Source of the DNA: Chitinophagaceae bacterium
Lineage (GTDB): Bacteria; Bacteroidota; Bacteroidia; Chitinophagales; Chitinophagaceae
Direction of reading: 5' to 3'
DNA: 64,000 nt
Assembly: GCA_016719165.1 (NCBI GenBank)
Contig: JADKAJ010000001.1
Location: 1 to 64,000 of the forward strand
The notes below the pieces were generated by a model that worked only from the letters and a program-made list of their open reading frames with translations, searched no databases and was not told where the DNA came from. Positions 16,948 through 24,877 of this stretch are shown one piece after another. Position 1 is the stretch's first letter; the number at the start of each line of letters is the position of its first letter. The translations under genes and the position numbers were made by a program.

Positions 16948-17256
16948 TTGGCAGATGGGATGGGCGTTATTTACAGACGAATTAATAAGAAAACAGGAAA
17001 GGCATATATCGGGCAAACAAAATCCACCGACCGCTATGGAGAAAGAATAAAAGAACATGAAAGGGCAAACCCTGACGACGAATTTGACTTTGAAATTATA
17101 GGAACGGCCAAAGAAGGTAAGGATTTAGATGTTCTTGAAGAAACTATGATTCGAAAGCATGGTACACCCAAAAAAGATATTGATAACAAGCGACATCAAA
17201 TGTCAGATAAAAATTATAATAATGCAGGGGGAACTGAATCCAAGCCTGGGGGGTAA
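16948..17256 (+). CDS. GIY-YIG nuclease tip without Rhs core (orphan fragment)
   Basis: A 102-residue GIY-YIG domain from a TTG; the frame is open back to 16909. Seen: VIYRRINKKTGKAYIGQT (the paired Tyr motifs), the catalytic Arg in RYGERIKEHE and the Glu in LDVLEETMIRKHGTP, ending NNAGGTESKPGG. The family cleaves DNA and occurs as polymorphic toxin tips. Here no YPGGM core or spacer precedes it, so it is the 3' remainder of a cassette whose front was lost or replaced by cassette 5. It is followed by a mutated Imm26-like gene. Confidence 0.75.
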   Translation: MADGMGVIYRRINKKTGKAYIGQTKSTDRYGERIKEHERANPDDEFDFEIIGTAKEGKDLDVLEETMIRKHGTPKKDIDNKRHQMSDKNYNNAGGTESKPGG

Positions 17257-17270
17257 AAAATATGACCATT

Positions 17271-17765
17271 ATGAAACTAAAGAAAGGAGATTTATTTACC
17301 ATTGAAATTTCATAAGATGAATTTTGTATCGGTCAAATTTTGCAACATACAAAGAAGGACATTTATATAGTCGTATTTGAAGGTGTTTACAAAAAGCCGA
17401 TTACAGAAAAAGACATTGAATTTGCAAAAGAGAATAAACCTGCTATTCTTGCCAGAACAGGGGATACCTTTTTTAACTTAAAACGATGGATAATAGTTGC
17501 AAATAAAGATCCGCAAGACAGAAACGATTATTACCCAAATTATAAAATTGAAACTTTGGACGGAGTTTTTGTAACTACATTTGATAGGCAGCCAATACGA
17601 AAAGCCAGTAAAGACGAGGAAGACTTTTATCAATTTTACAATTACAAATCTCCTGCCTATGTAGTGTCGGCAATAAAAGCTTACCATGGCTTGATACCTA
17701 TGGACGATGATTATAAAAAGATGACTTTTAAATTTGTTAGTAAAAGGGCCAACTCATTAAACTGA
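17271..17765 (+). pseudogene. Imm26-like immunity gene with an in-frame stop at codon 15
   Basis: From the ATG at 17271 the frame reads MKLKKGDLFTIEIS, then TAA (17313-17315), then DEFCIGQILQHTKKDIYIVV and on to 17765. KGDLFTIEIS...EFCIGQIL is the typical opening of Imm26-family immunity proteins, and the downstream part (141 residues from 17340) continues in the same frame. A single nonsense change thus interrupts the gene. It follows the orphan GIY-YIG tip by 14 bp, its natural partner position. Either the pair is decaying or there is a sequence error. Confidence 0.7.
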
Positions 17766-17840
17766 TTTTTCCCGTCCGGCGTCTCCTCTTCCCGGCCCTG
17801 TCCGCAGCTGGGACGATGGGCGGTTCATTACTTCTTAGCC
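17766..17840 (+). repeat. Partial family 2 spacer (copy E0)
   Basis: tttttcccgtccggcgtctcc and the following cttcccgg resemble the family 2 spacers at 19850 and 23715, but the copy stops before the usual tail and no core follows. Confidence 0.45.
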
Positions 17841-17844
17841 TGTT

Positions 17845-17946
17845 TCACTCCGTTCTTCCCTGATTCAATTTGTTTATCACCTCCTCCATATCTTTCACTT
17901 CATACCCAGCATGTCTTCCCGAAATATAAAGCCCCGAATTATGCTT
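17845..17946 (-). pseudogene. C-terminal fragment of an unknown gene, cut at a spacer edge
   Basis: On the minus strand the 33-residue end HNSGLYISGRHAGYEVKDME to NKLNQGRTE and stop reads well up to the edge of the family 1 spacer at about 17947, where the coding sense ends. The longer open frame into the spacer is a shadow that recurs in other copies. No family recognised. Confidence 0.4.
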
Positions 17947-18110
17947 CTTTTCCGCCCAGTGTCTCCCGCCGCCCCACCGTAACCCGTTCCTCCCATGTCT
18001 GCCGAGTGAGGGTAAGTGTGTTGGCGGCGACATTGGGAAACTGGAATAGCTGTAACAATTTTTTCGTAATTTGAACACAGTTCTTTGAGTGCACAGTCTA
18101 TCCCGGCGGG
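17947..18110 (+). repeat. Intercassette spacer, family 1 (copy E)
   Basis: Complete copy with left arm 17955-17973 and right arm 18023-18037, ending in the atcccggcgggat junction before cassette 6. Very close to copy G at 21605. Confidence 0.83.
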
Positions 18111-19100
18111 ATGCTGATGCCGGGAAGAACTTACACAACAGGAGATGGCTACCGTTATTCTATAAACGGTCAGGAAAAAACACCTGAAATAGCACCGAAT
18201 ACAACTACTGCAGAGTTTTGGCAGTATGATGCAAGGATAGTGAGGAGGTGGAATGTTGATCCTAAACCGAATATTTCTATAAGCCCTTATGCAGCATTTA
18301 GGAATAATCCGATACTTTTTATTGACCCTTTAGGTGATACGACTATTAATGGTCAGAAATATGAGCCGAATAATGCAGAACATGGTACCGTATTACAGGA
18401 AGTGGTTCTTTCACCTACTATTTCTAAAGTTCCGAAAAAGCCAATTACTCCTGAATATTTTGATAAGTTTAGGAAAGTGATGAATAGACAAAGTACAAGA
18501 AGGATGCTCACAGGTCTTAGCACAGTTGGGAATCGTCTCTTTGGATCGCCTTATGATCCGTTTAAAATTACTAGATTAAAGGAACCCGGTAAGCAAGAAA
18601 TATTTAAACAAAGTGCTAATCAAACAATAGCAATTTTATTCTATGAGTTTGTTGAAGGTACAGGGTCTCAACGGAGAGATTTTGATGAAACTACTTCAAT
18701 TACGCAGCAAATTGCGAATTCTTATACAACTAGCCTATTCTTCGATTATTTTTATCCGTTATATCAATCTGGCGCATTTAATGATGGAGTAGAAAGACTT
18801 CACACAGTATTTACTAGTCCTGACAATGCAAACTCGATTAAGGAATGGGTTAAGGCTCACGGACAGTTATTTTGGAATCCTTCAGCATTTTTCACAGGAA
18901 GTTTGGATTATAATTTTAAAATAGAAGGGAATAAGCTTCTTCTTCGGGTGCATAATGAATTTTCCATTTCTTCTGGAGACCCGCAATCTCGAAATAAGGC
19001 AGATGATTTACATAGGGTCCCAGGTCACGATAGTCCATTGGGAAACACTCAACAATATTTTAATTTTTCAGTCGACTTAGATAAACTCAAAAGAAATTAA
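18111..19100 (+). CDS. Orphan Rhs tip cassette 6
   Basis: 329 residues. Second-subtype core (MLMPGRTYTTGDGYRYSING, QYDARIVRRWNVDPKPNISI), then a tip of about 250 residues that I do not recognise. Late features are RLHTVFTSPDNANSIKEWVK and LLLRVHNEFSISSGDPQSR, ending GNTQQYFNFSVDLDKLKRN. The stop TAA shares its last base with the ATG of the next gene, a tight toxin-immunity junction. Confidence 0.72.
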   Translation: MLMPGRTYTTGDGYRYSINGQEKTPEIAPNTTTAEFWQYDARIVRRWNVDPKPNISISPYAAFRNNPILFIDPLGDTTINGQKYEPNNAEHGTVLQEVVLSPTISKVPKKPITPEYFDKFRKVMNRQSTRRMLTGLSTVGNRLFGSPYDPFKITRLKEPGKQEIFKQSANQTIAILFYEFVEGTGSQRRDFDETTSITQQIANSYTTSLFFDYFYPLYQSGAFNDGVERLHTVFTSPDNANSIKEWVKAHGQLFWNPSAFFTGSLDYNFKIEGNKLLLRVHNEFSISSGDPQSRNKADDLHRVPGHDSPLGNTQQYFNFSVDLDKLKRN

Positions 19101-19513
19101 TGAAATCATTTAGTATAATTCTGTTAATCGGGCTTATTTTTTTACTTGTAATCTTTTTTTTGTTAAAGAAGTGTTCCGGTTTTGTTTCTTCCATTGATGG
19201 GGAGCGAAAATCGAAGATGATAGAAATAGCTGGAGATTATTATTATAATCAAAATGATTTTAAAATATGGCAACGAGAAGAAAAAACTGATTCTTATAAA
19301 AAAATTATAGATAATGAAGTCGATAGCTTGCTATGGAATGGGAATTATGTTTTGGGATATTACAAACACTCTTATTTTATTATTGATATAAACAGTAGCA
19401 GTATAAAATATGTAAATAAACGGGATAGCTTATATTCTTTTTTTGAAATTTCTGGAACCTTAAATAATACCTTTTCCGATATTCCAGCCATAGTCGCTAT
19501 TCCTAATAAATGA
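19100..19513 (+). CDS. Membrane-anchored probable immunity protein for tip 6
   Basis: 137 residues. One N-terminal membrane helix (SIILLIGLIFLLVIFFLLKK) is followed by a soluble part (KIWQREEKTDSYKKIIDNEV, GYYKHSYFIIDINSSSIKY). The ATG overlaps the toxin stop by one base. A membrane-anchored immunity protein fits a tip acting at or beyond the inner membrane. No family recognised. Confidence 0.68.
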   Translation: MKSFSIILLIGLIFLLVIFFLLKKCSGFVSSIDGERKSKMIEIAGDYYYNQNDFKIWQREEKTDSYKKIIDNEVDSLLWNGNYVLGYYKHSYFIIDINSSSIKYVNKRDSLYSFFEISGTLNNTFSDIPAIVAIPNK

Positions 19514-19542
19514 AATAAAAATCTGTCGGGCAATCAGCGGCT

Positions 19543-19849
19543 TTTTATGCACTTAACTGCAAAGCACTTGTAAGACTATCTTTTAGTTTTTTCTTTGCAA
19601 CCAATGCATCAAGCATGGTAAAGAAGGCAGCTTTTTCTTTTTTATCCAGCCTGTCGATGAGGGATATTTTTTCCAGCAGTGTTTTATCTACGGAGTTTAC
19701 GTTTTTGAACAGGTCATTGGCGCTGAAGAGTTCAGCAATGGAACCCCTAAAACCATTGCGATCTTCACCAGGGAAGATAAAGCCGGGTCGGTTTTATTGT
19801 TTTCAATACGGGAATACTGACCCCGATCCATTTTGCAAGAAATAGCCAC
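19543..19849 (-). pseudogene. XRE-type regulator remnant, truncated and frameshifted
   Basis: Read on the minus strand, the segment next to the spacer gives KMDRGQYSRIENNKTDPALS, then SLVKIAMVLGV, the second half of an XRE helix-turn-helix. After one frameshift it continues IAELFSANDLFKNVNSVDKT and EKAAFFTMLDALVAKKKLKD to a stop near 19543. The first half of the HTH is missing because the frame ends at the spacer edge (19850). It is a broken regulator between cassette 6 and cassette 7. Confidence 0.7.
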
Positions 19850-19974
19850 TTTTTTCCGTACGGAGTCTCCTGCTTCCCGGCTGCGTACATGGCAGGGATT
19901 CCCGCCGGAAAATTTGTAACTATTTTCTTCGTAATTTGAACACAGTTCTTTGATTGCTCAGTTATCCCGGCGGG
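19850..19974 (+). repeat. Intercassette spacer, family 2 (copy F)
   Basis: Begins ttttttccgtacggagtctcc, with cttcccggctgcgtacatgg following; no family 1 stem. The tail (ttcgtaatttgaacacag, agttctttga) and the atcccggcgggat junction are shared with family 1. Matches 23715-23843. Confidence 0.75.
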
Positions 19975-20943
19975 ATGCTGATGCCGGACAGGCAATACAG
20001 TGCTACAACTGGCTACCGGTATGGGTTTAATGGTAAAGAGAAAGACACCGAAAGCCGGGTACAGTATGATTATGGATTTAGGATTTATGACCCGAGATTA
20101 GTAAGATTTAAATCGGTTGACCCATTATCACCAAAGTATCCCGAATTAACTCCGTATCAATTTGCTTCCAACACTCCAATTAAAGCAGTTGATTTGGATG
20201 GCTTAGAAACCTCATGGAGGCCTGCCGGAGAATTAGCCCCAAGGGAAAATGCTTATACATTTGGAAGCCAGTCAACCGGTCAAAAAACCTTTAACCGGGG
20301 AGTTTATGCACTAAAGTCAACTCCTAAAGAACAACCAACCGTAAAGGCCGGAGCTACTCCCACTCTTGCAGAAAAAGCAAAAATGAGTAAACCGGCAAAC
20401 TGGCGGGAAGAAATGGATGTAGCATATAAAGCGTGGGATGCTACAATTGGCAAGGAAATTCATAAAGAAATTGTTGAGAGTATTGAAAACTCACCAACGA
20501 ATTTCTTTCCTGTCATTTCCAATCTTAAGAAAGCTGGGAAATACGAGTTGATGGGGATGCACAAAGAAGCAGCCGGTTCATTAAAAGATGCCGGTCTGGA
20601 AGTTGCTTTGGGCTATGGTGCAGGAAAAGCATTAAACTATGGTCTTAAATATTTAAGTGCCGCTAAGACGAGTATTAACGTAGTAGAGCAAGTTGCAGTA
20701 CACGGGAACTCGTTAAAGAGCCTTAGACCTACGTGGGGCTACAAACTATATTCCGCAGACGGAACATTTTTAAAGAACGGTATCACTTCTAAGCTAATCC
20801 CTGAAACAAGATATACTAAGTCATTCATGTCCGATAAGTATATGGTTCCATTCAAGCAATTTCCTAATAGGCTTGAGGCATATCAATGGGAGTTCGGACA
20901 AAATCAAATCTTGCGAGGACCATTAAACTTAAACATGCACTAA
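19975..20943 (+). CDS. Orphan Rhs tip cassette 7
   Basis: 322 residues from the core ATG (MLMPDRQYSATTGYRYGFNG); the frame is open back to a TTG at 19954. First-subtype core, then a helical linker and a compact tip: WGYKLYSADGTFLKNGITSK, RYTKSFMSDKYMVPFKQFPN, then EAYQWEFGQNQILRGPLNLN. The ending GPLNLNMH recurs, from memory, in many Rhs/polymorphic tips. The order of Tyr, GIT, Arg and Glu could be a minimal GIY-YIG-like fold, but this is weak. The next gene begins 3 bp after the stop. Confidence 0.72.
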   Translation: MLMPDRQYSATTGYRYGFNGKEKDTESRVQYDYGFRIYDPRLVRFKSVDPLSPKYPELTPYQFASNTPIKAVDLDGLETSWRPAGELAPRENAYTFGSQSTGQKTFNRGVYALKSTPKEQPTVKAGATPTLAEKAKMSKPANWREEMDVAYKAWDATIGKEIHKEIVESIENSPTNFFPVISNLKKAGKYELMGMHKEAAGSLKDAGLEVALGYGAGKALNYGLKYLSAAKTSINVVEQVAVHGNSLKSLRPTWGYKLYSADGTFLKNGITSKLIPETRYTKSFMSDKYMVPFKQFPNRLEAYQWEFGQNQILRGPLNLNMH

Positions 20944-20945
20944 GA

Positions 20946-21395
20946 ATGGAATTAAAGGATAATATTTTCGGCTGCTTTTTTAAGGTTGGATTTGACTCAA
21001 ATTTAAGCGAACAAGATTTTTCAAATCTTGCTGATATGTTTAAGGTTTATATCTGGGGAGAGAAAGGAATATGCGATACATTGAAGAATCTGAAGCATGA
21101 AGATTACGGAAAAGATTTAGTGTTGGTATTGTTTCAATTTAATGTAATGCCAACGCCAATGGAGTTGCAAAGACTAAAAGAGATAGAGCCTTACCGTAAG
21201 AATGAAAAATCAATTGGCATCCCGATAATCGTAAATGATGAAAACTTTTTCAGCAAGTCGGAAGATGGGCGATACAGCTTTTTGAAGCAGTCAATTTTAC
21301 AGAAGCTGGATTTACTGGCGGAAGTAGTAAAGAAAAAGAAACTGGATACAAACATTGGGAGGCTTAAAACCGACTTACAAAAAATCCTGAATTAG
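20946..21395 (+). CDS. Probable immunity protein for tip 7
   Basis: 149 residues from the ATG at 20946, chosen because it directly follows the toxin stop; the open frame extends into the toxin gene to 20886. Cytosolic, mixed alpha/beta: DNIFGCFFKVGFDSNLSEQD, LVLVLFQFNVMPTPMELQRL, SFLKQSILQKLDLLAEVVKK. No family recognised. A strong intrinsic terminator follows about 20 bp after the stop. Confidence 0.7.
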   Translation: MELKDNIFGCFFKVGFDSNLSEQDFSNLADMFKVYIWGEKGICDTLKNLKHEDYGKDLVLVLFQFNVMPTPMELQRLKEIEPYRKNEKSIGIPIIVNDENFFSKSEDGRYSFLKQSILQKLDLLAEVVKKKKLDTNIGRLKTDLQKILN

Positions 21396-21410
21396 ATAGT
21401 CCAATCAACA

Positions 21411-21444
21411 AAAAAGGCCCAAGCGTTCCGCTTGGGCCTTTTTT
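21411..21444 (+). terminator. Strong intrinsic terminator after cassette 7
   Basis: Perfect 10-bp stem (21416-21425 with 21429-21438), 3-nt loop, A-run before and six T after. It can act in both directions. This is the clearest terminator in the array and shows that cassette 7 once formed, or still forms, a proper transcription unit. Confidence 0.88.
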
Positions 21445-21449
21445 ATTTT

Positions 21450-21604
21450 CAGAGGCTTTGCAGTTTATGCTTAGCGAAAAAGCATCCATGAGGGCAAAGA
21501 GGTGTGAACGCTCGTCTTTAGATAGCTTTTTTTCCTAGCCGAGATTCTGTGTTAAGAACCAAGTCAACAGCCCAACTCCTGGTAGAGAGTTGATTAGCTC
21601 TACT
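21450..21604 (-). pseudogene. Fragment resembling a regulator C-terminus, cut at a spacer edge
   Basis: Minus-strand reading gives EKKLSKDERSHLFALMDAFS near 21460-21520, typical of the tail of XRE-type regulators. One frame away, upstream, SRANQLSTRSWAVDLVLNTE runs to the spacer edge at 21605. The sense is broken by a frameshift and the front is missing. A shorter relative of this sequence (gagattctgtg and accaag) occurs at 28783-28810. Confidence 0.4.
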
Positions 21605-21768
21605 TTTTTCCGCCCAGTGTCTCCCGCCGCCCCACCCGTAACCGTTCCTCCCATGTCTGCCGAGTGAGGGTAAGTGTGTTGGCGGCGACATTGGGAAACT
21701 GGAATAGCTGTAACAATTTTTTCGTATTTTGAACACAGTTCTTTGAGTGCTCAGTCTATCCCGGCGCG
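21605..21768 (+). repeat. Intercassette spacer, family 1 (copy G)
   Basis: Complete copy with left arm 21613-21631 and right arm 21681-21695. The junction differs by one base (atcccggcgcgat) and the core starts with ATGGTAATG rather than ATGCTGATG. Confidence 0.83.
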
Positions 21769-22842
21769 ATGGTAATGCCGGGAAGGAAATATAGTAGTGG
21801 AAGTGAATATAGATACGGTGCTGCAAATGGACAGGAGAAGTCAACCGAAATAAATGACAACTCATATACTGCTGACTATTGGCAGTATGATGCAAGATTA
21901 GTTAGAAGATGGAATGTTGACCCAATATTTAAGGAGTATGAAAGTCCGTATGCAGCTTATGGGGGGAATCCAATATGGTTTAGTGACCTTGGTGGAGCCG
22001 ATACTTCAAAACCGGCGGGCTTATTAAATAGGTTTATGAATCTTGTAGAGGATGGGCAGTCCGGAAAATTGCAAATGGATATCGTTAAAGGAGCTGCAAA
22101 TGCGGGCAAAGATGCAGTGGTCGGGACATGGAACTTCGTAACAAGAGATGCATATAAAGGCTCAACTTATAATGGTATGGCTTCAAGTATAGTGGCTTTT
22201 AGTTCGTGGAGTAGTGGCGGTGGTGAAAATCAAAGAATGCTTTTTGACATTGCTTTCGGATTAAACTCCCAAGCTGCATATAATCATTACAAAGAAAAAT
22301 TTGATGTAAGTAAATGGTCGAATGAGGATTGGAGTTATAATATTACGTCAGCAGGTATCTTATTCTTTGGCCCCAAAGCAGTAAAGGCTAATGTAGGAGA
22401 AATAAATACAGCGGCTGCAACTGCGTATATGAAATATGCATACGGAGGGAGGTATGCAACCGCAGCTGTATCAGGGACGCCACGATTTACATTAAAACTA
22501 GGCTTGTCAGAGAATTTGATTTATCATTCCAGTAAGGAAAGAGCTGTAGCCGGGAAATGGTCTAGTGAAACAATTTTTACAAATTCTGACGACGCTTTTA
22601 ATTCTTTGGGGCTGGATTATCCTAATGCAACCAACAGAGCTCAAAAAGTATTTACAAGCCGAGCCGTTGGAATATATGTCGAGAGCAAAGCAGCTCAGAT
22701 GGGTTCTACATCAGGGGGTGCATCACAATTATTAAAAACCAAATTAAGCTTTACTTCGAATATAAAAGAAACAAGGTATCCTGCTTTCTCTTTAAAAACA
22801 GGATACCAGTGGAGAGGGTCATATATTATTGGTAAAAAATAG
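21769..22842 (+). CDS. Orphan Rhs tip cassette 8
   Basis: 357 residues. The core is a divergent form of the second subtype (MVMPGRKYSSGSEYRYGAAN, QYDARLVRRWNVDPIFKEYE). The tip contains KDAVVGTWNFVTRDAYKGST, a helical middle, and the C-terminal part ENLIYHSSKERAVAGKWSSE, NRAQKVFTSRAVGIYVESKA, MGSTSGGASQLLKTKL. I recognise no family. It is followed 15 bp later by the probable immunity gene. Confidence 0.72.
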   Translation: MVMPGRKYSSGSEYRYGAANGQEKSTEINDNSYTADYWQYDARLVRRWNVDPIFKEYESPYAAYGGNPIWFSDLGGADTSKPAGLLNRFMNLVEDGQSGKLQMDIVKGAANAGKDAVVGTWNFVTRDAYKGSTYNGMASSIVAFSSWSSGGGENQRMLFDIAFGLNSQAAYNHYKEKFDVSKWSNEDWSYNITSAGILFFGPKAVKANVGEINTAAATAYMKYAYGGRYATAAVSGTPRFTLKLGLSENLIYHSSKERAVAGKWSSETIFTNSDDAFNSLGLDYPNATNRAQKVFTSRAVGIYVESKAAQMGSTSGGASQLLKTKLSFTSNIKETRYPAFSLKTGYQWRGSYIIGKK

Positions 22843-22857
22843 ATAACGACTTATTTG

Positions 22858-23337
22858 ATGAAAGTAAAGAAATTAATAGTTTCACCTAGCAAAAGATACG
22901 TTTGCAATACAGGAAAATTTTTGGAAATAAATAAAGCTGCATTCGGGGCTAAATTTTACTTTACAGATTATAAAGGTAATATTTTGTATTGCGTAAAAAA
23001 TGCATACCTGCACGAACTCATAGTAAGTAATACGAGTAACCCTCATGAAATTACGACTGATGATTCAGAGTTTAAGTTATTGCAATGGTCTAACGATGGG
23101 AATAGCGTATATTTTTTGGAATACTCAATTTTAGCATCAACTATGCTTTATAAGAGTGTTTTTATTGATTTTGATAATCAACATGTTTATGTTATAAATG
23201 AAAATGAATACGGGATGAAACTTATAAATGAGCTTTCAGTTATTGGGTTTTCATTTGATATGCATACAATTGTAGCTGAATTAACCAAACACAAGTTATA
23301 TCCTATTGAGCTTTCCCGGTTCTCTGTAGAATGCTGA
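22858..23337 (+). CDS. Probable immunity protein for tip 8
   Basis: 159 residues from the ATG at 22858 (a TTG lies directly before it). Mostly beta strands (AKFYFTDYKGNILYCVKNAY, LLQWSNDGNSVYFLEYSI, KSVFIDFDNQHVYVINENEY), resembling one or two blades of a propeller; no signal peptide. The role is inferred from position only. Confidence 0.68.
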   Translation: MKVKKLIVSPSKRYVCNTGKFLEINKAAFGAKFYFTDYKGNILYCVKNAYLHELIVSNTSNPHEITTDDSEFKLLQWSNDGNSVYFLEYSILASTMLYKSVFIDFDNQHVYVINENEYGMKLINELSVIGFSFDMHTIVAELTKHKLYPIELSRFSVEC

Positions 23338-23714
23338 AACGGTAATGTATCAAAATAGTTGGTTTTGCAACGATGGACTGATGTAATGGTTCGTGTACCC
23401 GTTTTTCGTAGAATGCGTTACAAATAAATGGAAGATGCAATGTTGTCAGTAGTCTACGACAATTGCTGTCCGATAAAATTTTGAATAATACGGTTTTTAG
23501 CTTCCCCCGCTGTCGGTAGGTGTGCCAAGAATTAAAGGATTAGAATAAGTTCTTTGAAGCTGTAAGTAAGATGATAGTCGGCCTATCGTACAAGCTGTTG
23601 CGGCGGATTCTACAAACCACTTTCTTCCATGCCGAGTGTCCATTCAGCTTTCCCAGGCGCAGTCTCGGTACATAGCCTTGTGTATTAGCCACCGGACTCA
23701 CCGTTGCTGTGTAG
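23338..23714. other. Non-coding stretch before cassette 9
   Basis: No gene seen in about 380 bp. An isolated agttctttga (23548-23557) recalls the spacer tail and may be a decayed spacer end, but the flanks do not match. No strong hairpin or tRNA found. Confidence 0.45.
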
Positions 23715-23843
23715 ATTTTTTTCCGTACGGAGTCTCCTGATTCCCGGCTGCGTACATGGCAGAGATTCCCCGTCGGAAAATATGTAATAATTTTCTTCGT
23801 AATTTGAATTCAGTTCTTTGATAAAGTTTTCTATCCCGGCGGG
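23715..23843 (+). repeat. Intercassette spacer, family 2 (copy H)
   Basis: tttttccgtacggagtctcc, then cggctgcgtacatggcag as in copy F, then the shared tail and the atcccggcgggat junction before cassette 9. Confidence 0.75.
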
Positions 23844-24695
23844 ATGCTGATGCCCGGAAGGAAATACAGCGCTGCAACTGGCTACCGGTATGGGTTTAAC
23901 GGGAAGGAGAAGTCATCAGAAATAACAACTGATGATTACGATTTTGGAGCCAGAATTTATGATGGAAGGATTGGAAGGTGGTTGAGTACAGACCCATTAC
24001 AAAAAACATATCCAGGCTTATCTCCATATAATTTTTGTTATAACAATCCGACTAATATAATTGACCCAGATGGAAGATTAGGTATTCATGTGACCGTTCA
24101 ATATAACTCAGCAACCAAAACATATACAATTCTTAGCATCACCATAGATGACGATTTAAAAGCCGTCGCTCCAATTCCAGGAAAAGGAAATATTGGAATG
24201 GATTATCACAATTATGCAAAAATTACATTTGTTGATGGAAATGGAAAGGTTACCAGTGTGCAAAATAAAACTCTAAGTTTTCGTACAAATAATTGGGTTG
24301 CGGGCAAATGGTGGGCTAAAAAGAAAGTTGATGATGGTGATTATGAAGATTACGGAGGTGTCGCATGGACAAGCCAAGATGGATGCAACGAAGAAACTCG
24401 AAAAGGAAGACCTTCCCATGCTTCAAATATAGAATTACTTATGGCAAGCCTATCGGCCACAAAAGGTCATTTGGAGGATGAATTTTCATTTACAGGTTTA
24501 GAGTTTCTTGAAAAATTGACTGAAATTTTAGGGAAAATACCAAATGATAACAAGGGGACATTTAACCCGAGTGAAGACCCATCAATTAAAAAAGATTTGG
24601 ATGAACTGAAAAAGATGCTTTCAAGTTATGAAGAAAATAAAACTCCGGCTAACACACCGAGCAATTCTACGCCGAAAATTGGCGGGGAAAAGTAA
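23844..24695 (+). CDS. Orphan Rhs tip cassette 9
   Basis: 283 residues. Core start as first subtype (MLMPGRKYSAATGYRYGFNG), then a distinct continuation (KEKSSEITTDDYDFGARIYD, GRIGRWLSTDPLQKTYPGLS). The tip has HVTVQYNSATKTYTILSITI, WWAKKKVDDGDYEDYGGVAW and SQDGCNEETRKGRPSHASNI, then a charged, proline-rich end. No family recognised. The C-terminus may have been replaced: a second tip-like fragment in another frame follows at once. Confidence 0.68.
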   Translation: MLMPGRKYSAATGYRYGFNGKEKSSEITTDDYDFGARIYDGRIGRWLSTDPLQKTYPGLSPYNFCYNNPTNIIDPDGRLGIHVTVQYNSATKTYTILSITIDDDLKAVAPIPGKGNIGMDYHNYAKITFVDGNGKVTSVQNKTLSFRTNNWVAGKWWAKKKVDDGDYEDYGGVAWTSQDGCNEETRKGRPSHASNIELLMASLSATKGHLEDEFSFTGLEFLEKLTEILGKIPNDNKGTFNPSEDPSIKKDLDELKKMLSSYEENKTPANTPSNSTPKIGGEK

Positions 24696-24861
24696 AATCA
24701 ATCCAGTTTTTTTAAAACCAAATGGTGTTGTATACGATAGAGGTAATGGATTGAAAACTATAAAAACAAAACACGGTCGTCAGATTACCAATAAGCCAGC
24801 AACTGATACTTTTCCGGCGCAAAAGGGGTATGACTTTCATCATCCTCTTGATAAGAATTAA
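24677..24861 (+). pseudogene. C-terminal tip fragment in another frame
   Basis: About 60 residues reading INPVFLKPNGVVYDRGNGLK, TIKTKHGRQITNKPATDTFP and QKGYDFHHPLDKN look like the end of an Rhs tip. They lie in a different frame from tip 9 and have no core of their own. It is either a frameshifted end of tip 9 or the remnant of an earlier cassette. Confidence 0.5.
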
Positions 24862-24877
24862 ATTTTAAATCTATAAA

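Noticed and set aside
17845..18138. Minus-strand open frame across spacer E (and similar ones at 21518-21895 and 26823-27035) with MCKFFPASASRRDRL-like start
   Set aside because: It recurs only because the spacer is repeated; its start lies in the reverse of the core, and the composition (RRGRHWAEK, PPTHLPSLGRHG) is not protein-like. Only the short non-spacer end is kept as a possible gene fragment.
19975..20943. Tip 7 as a certain GIY-YIG nuclease
   Set aside because: The Tyr/GIT/Arg/Glu order is suggestive, but the spacing is loose and no second Tyr motif is clear, so it is left unassigned.
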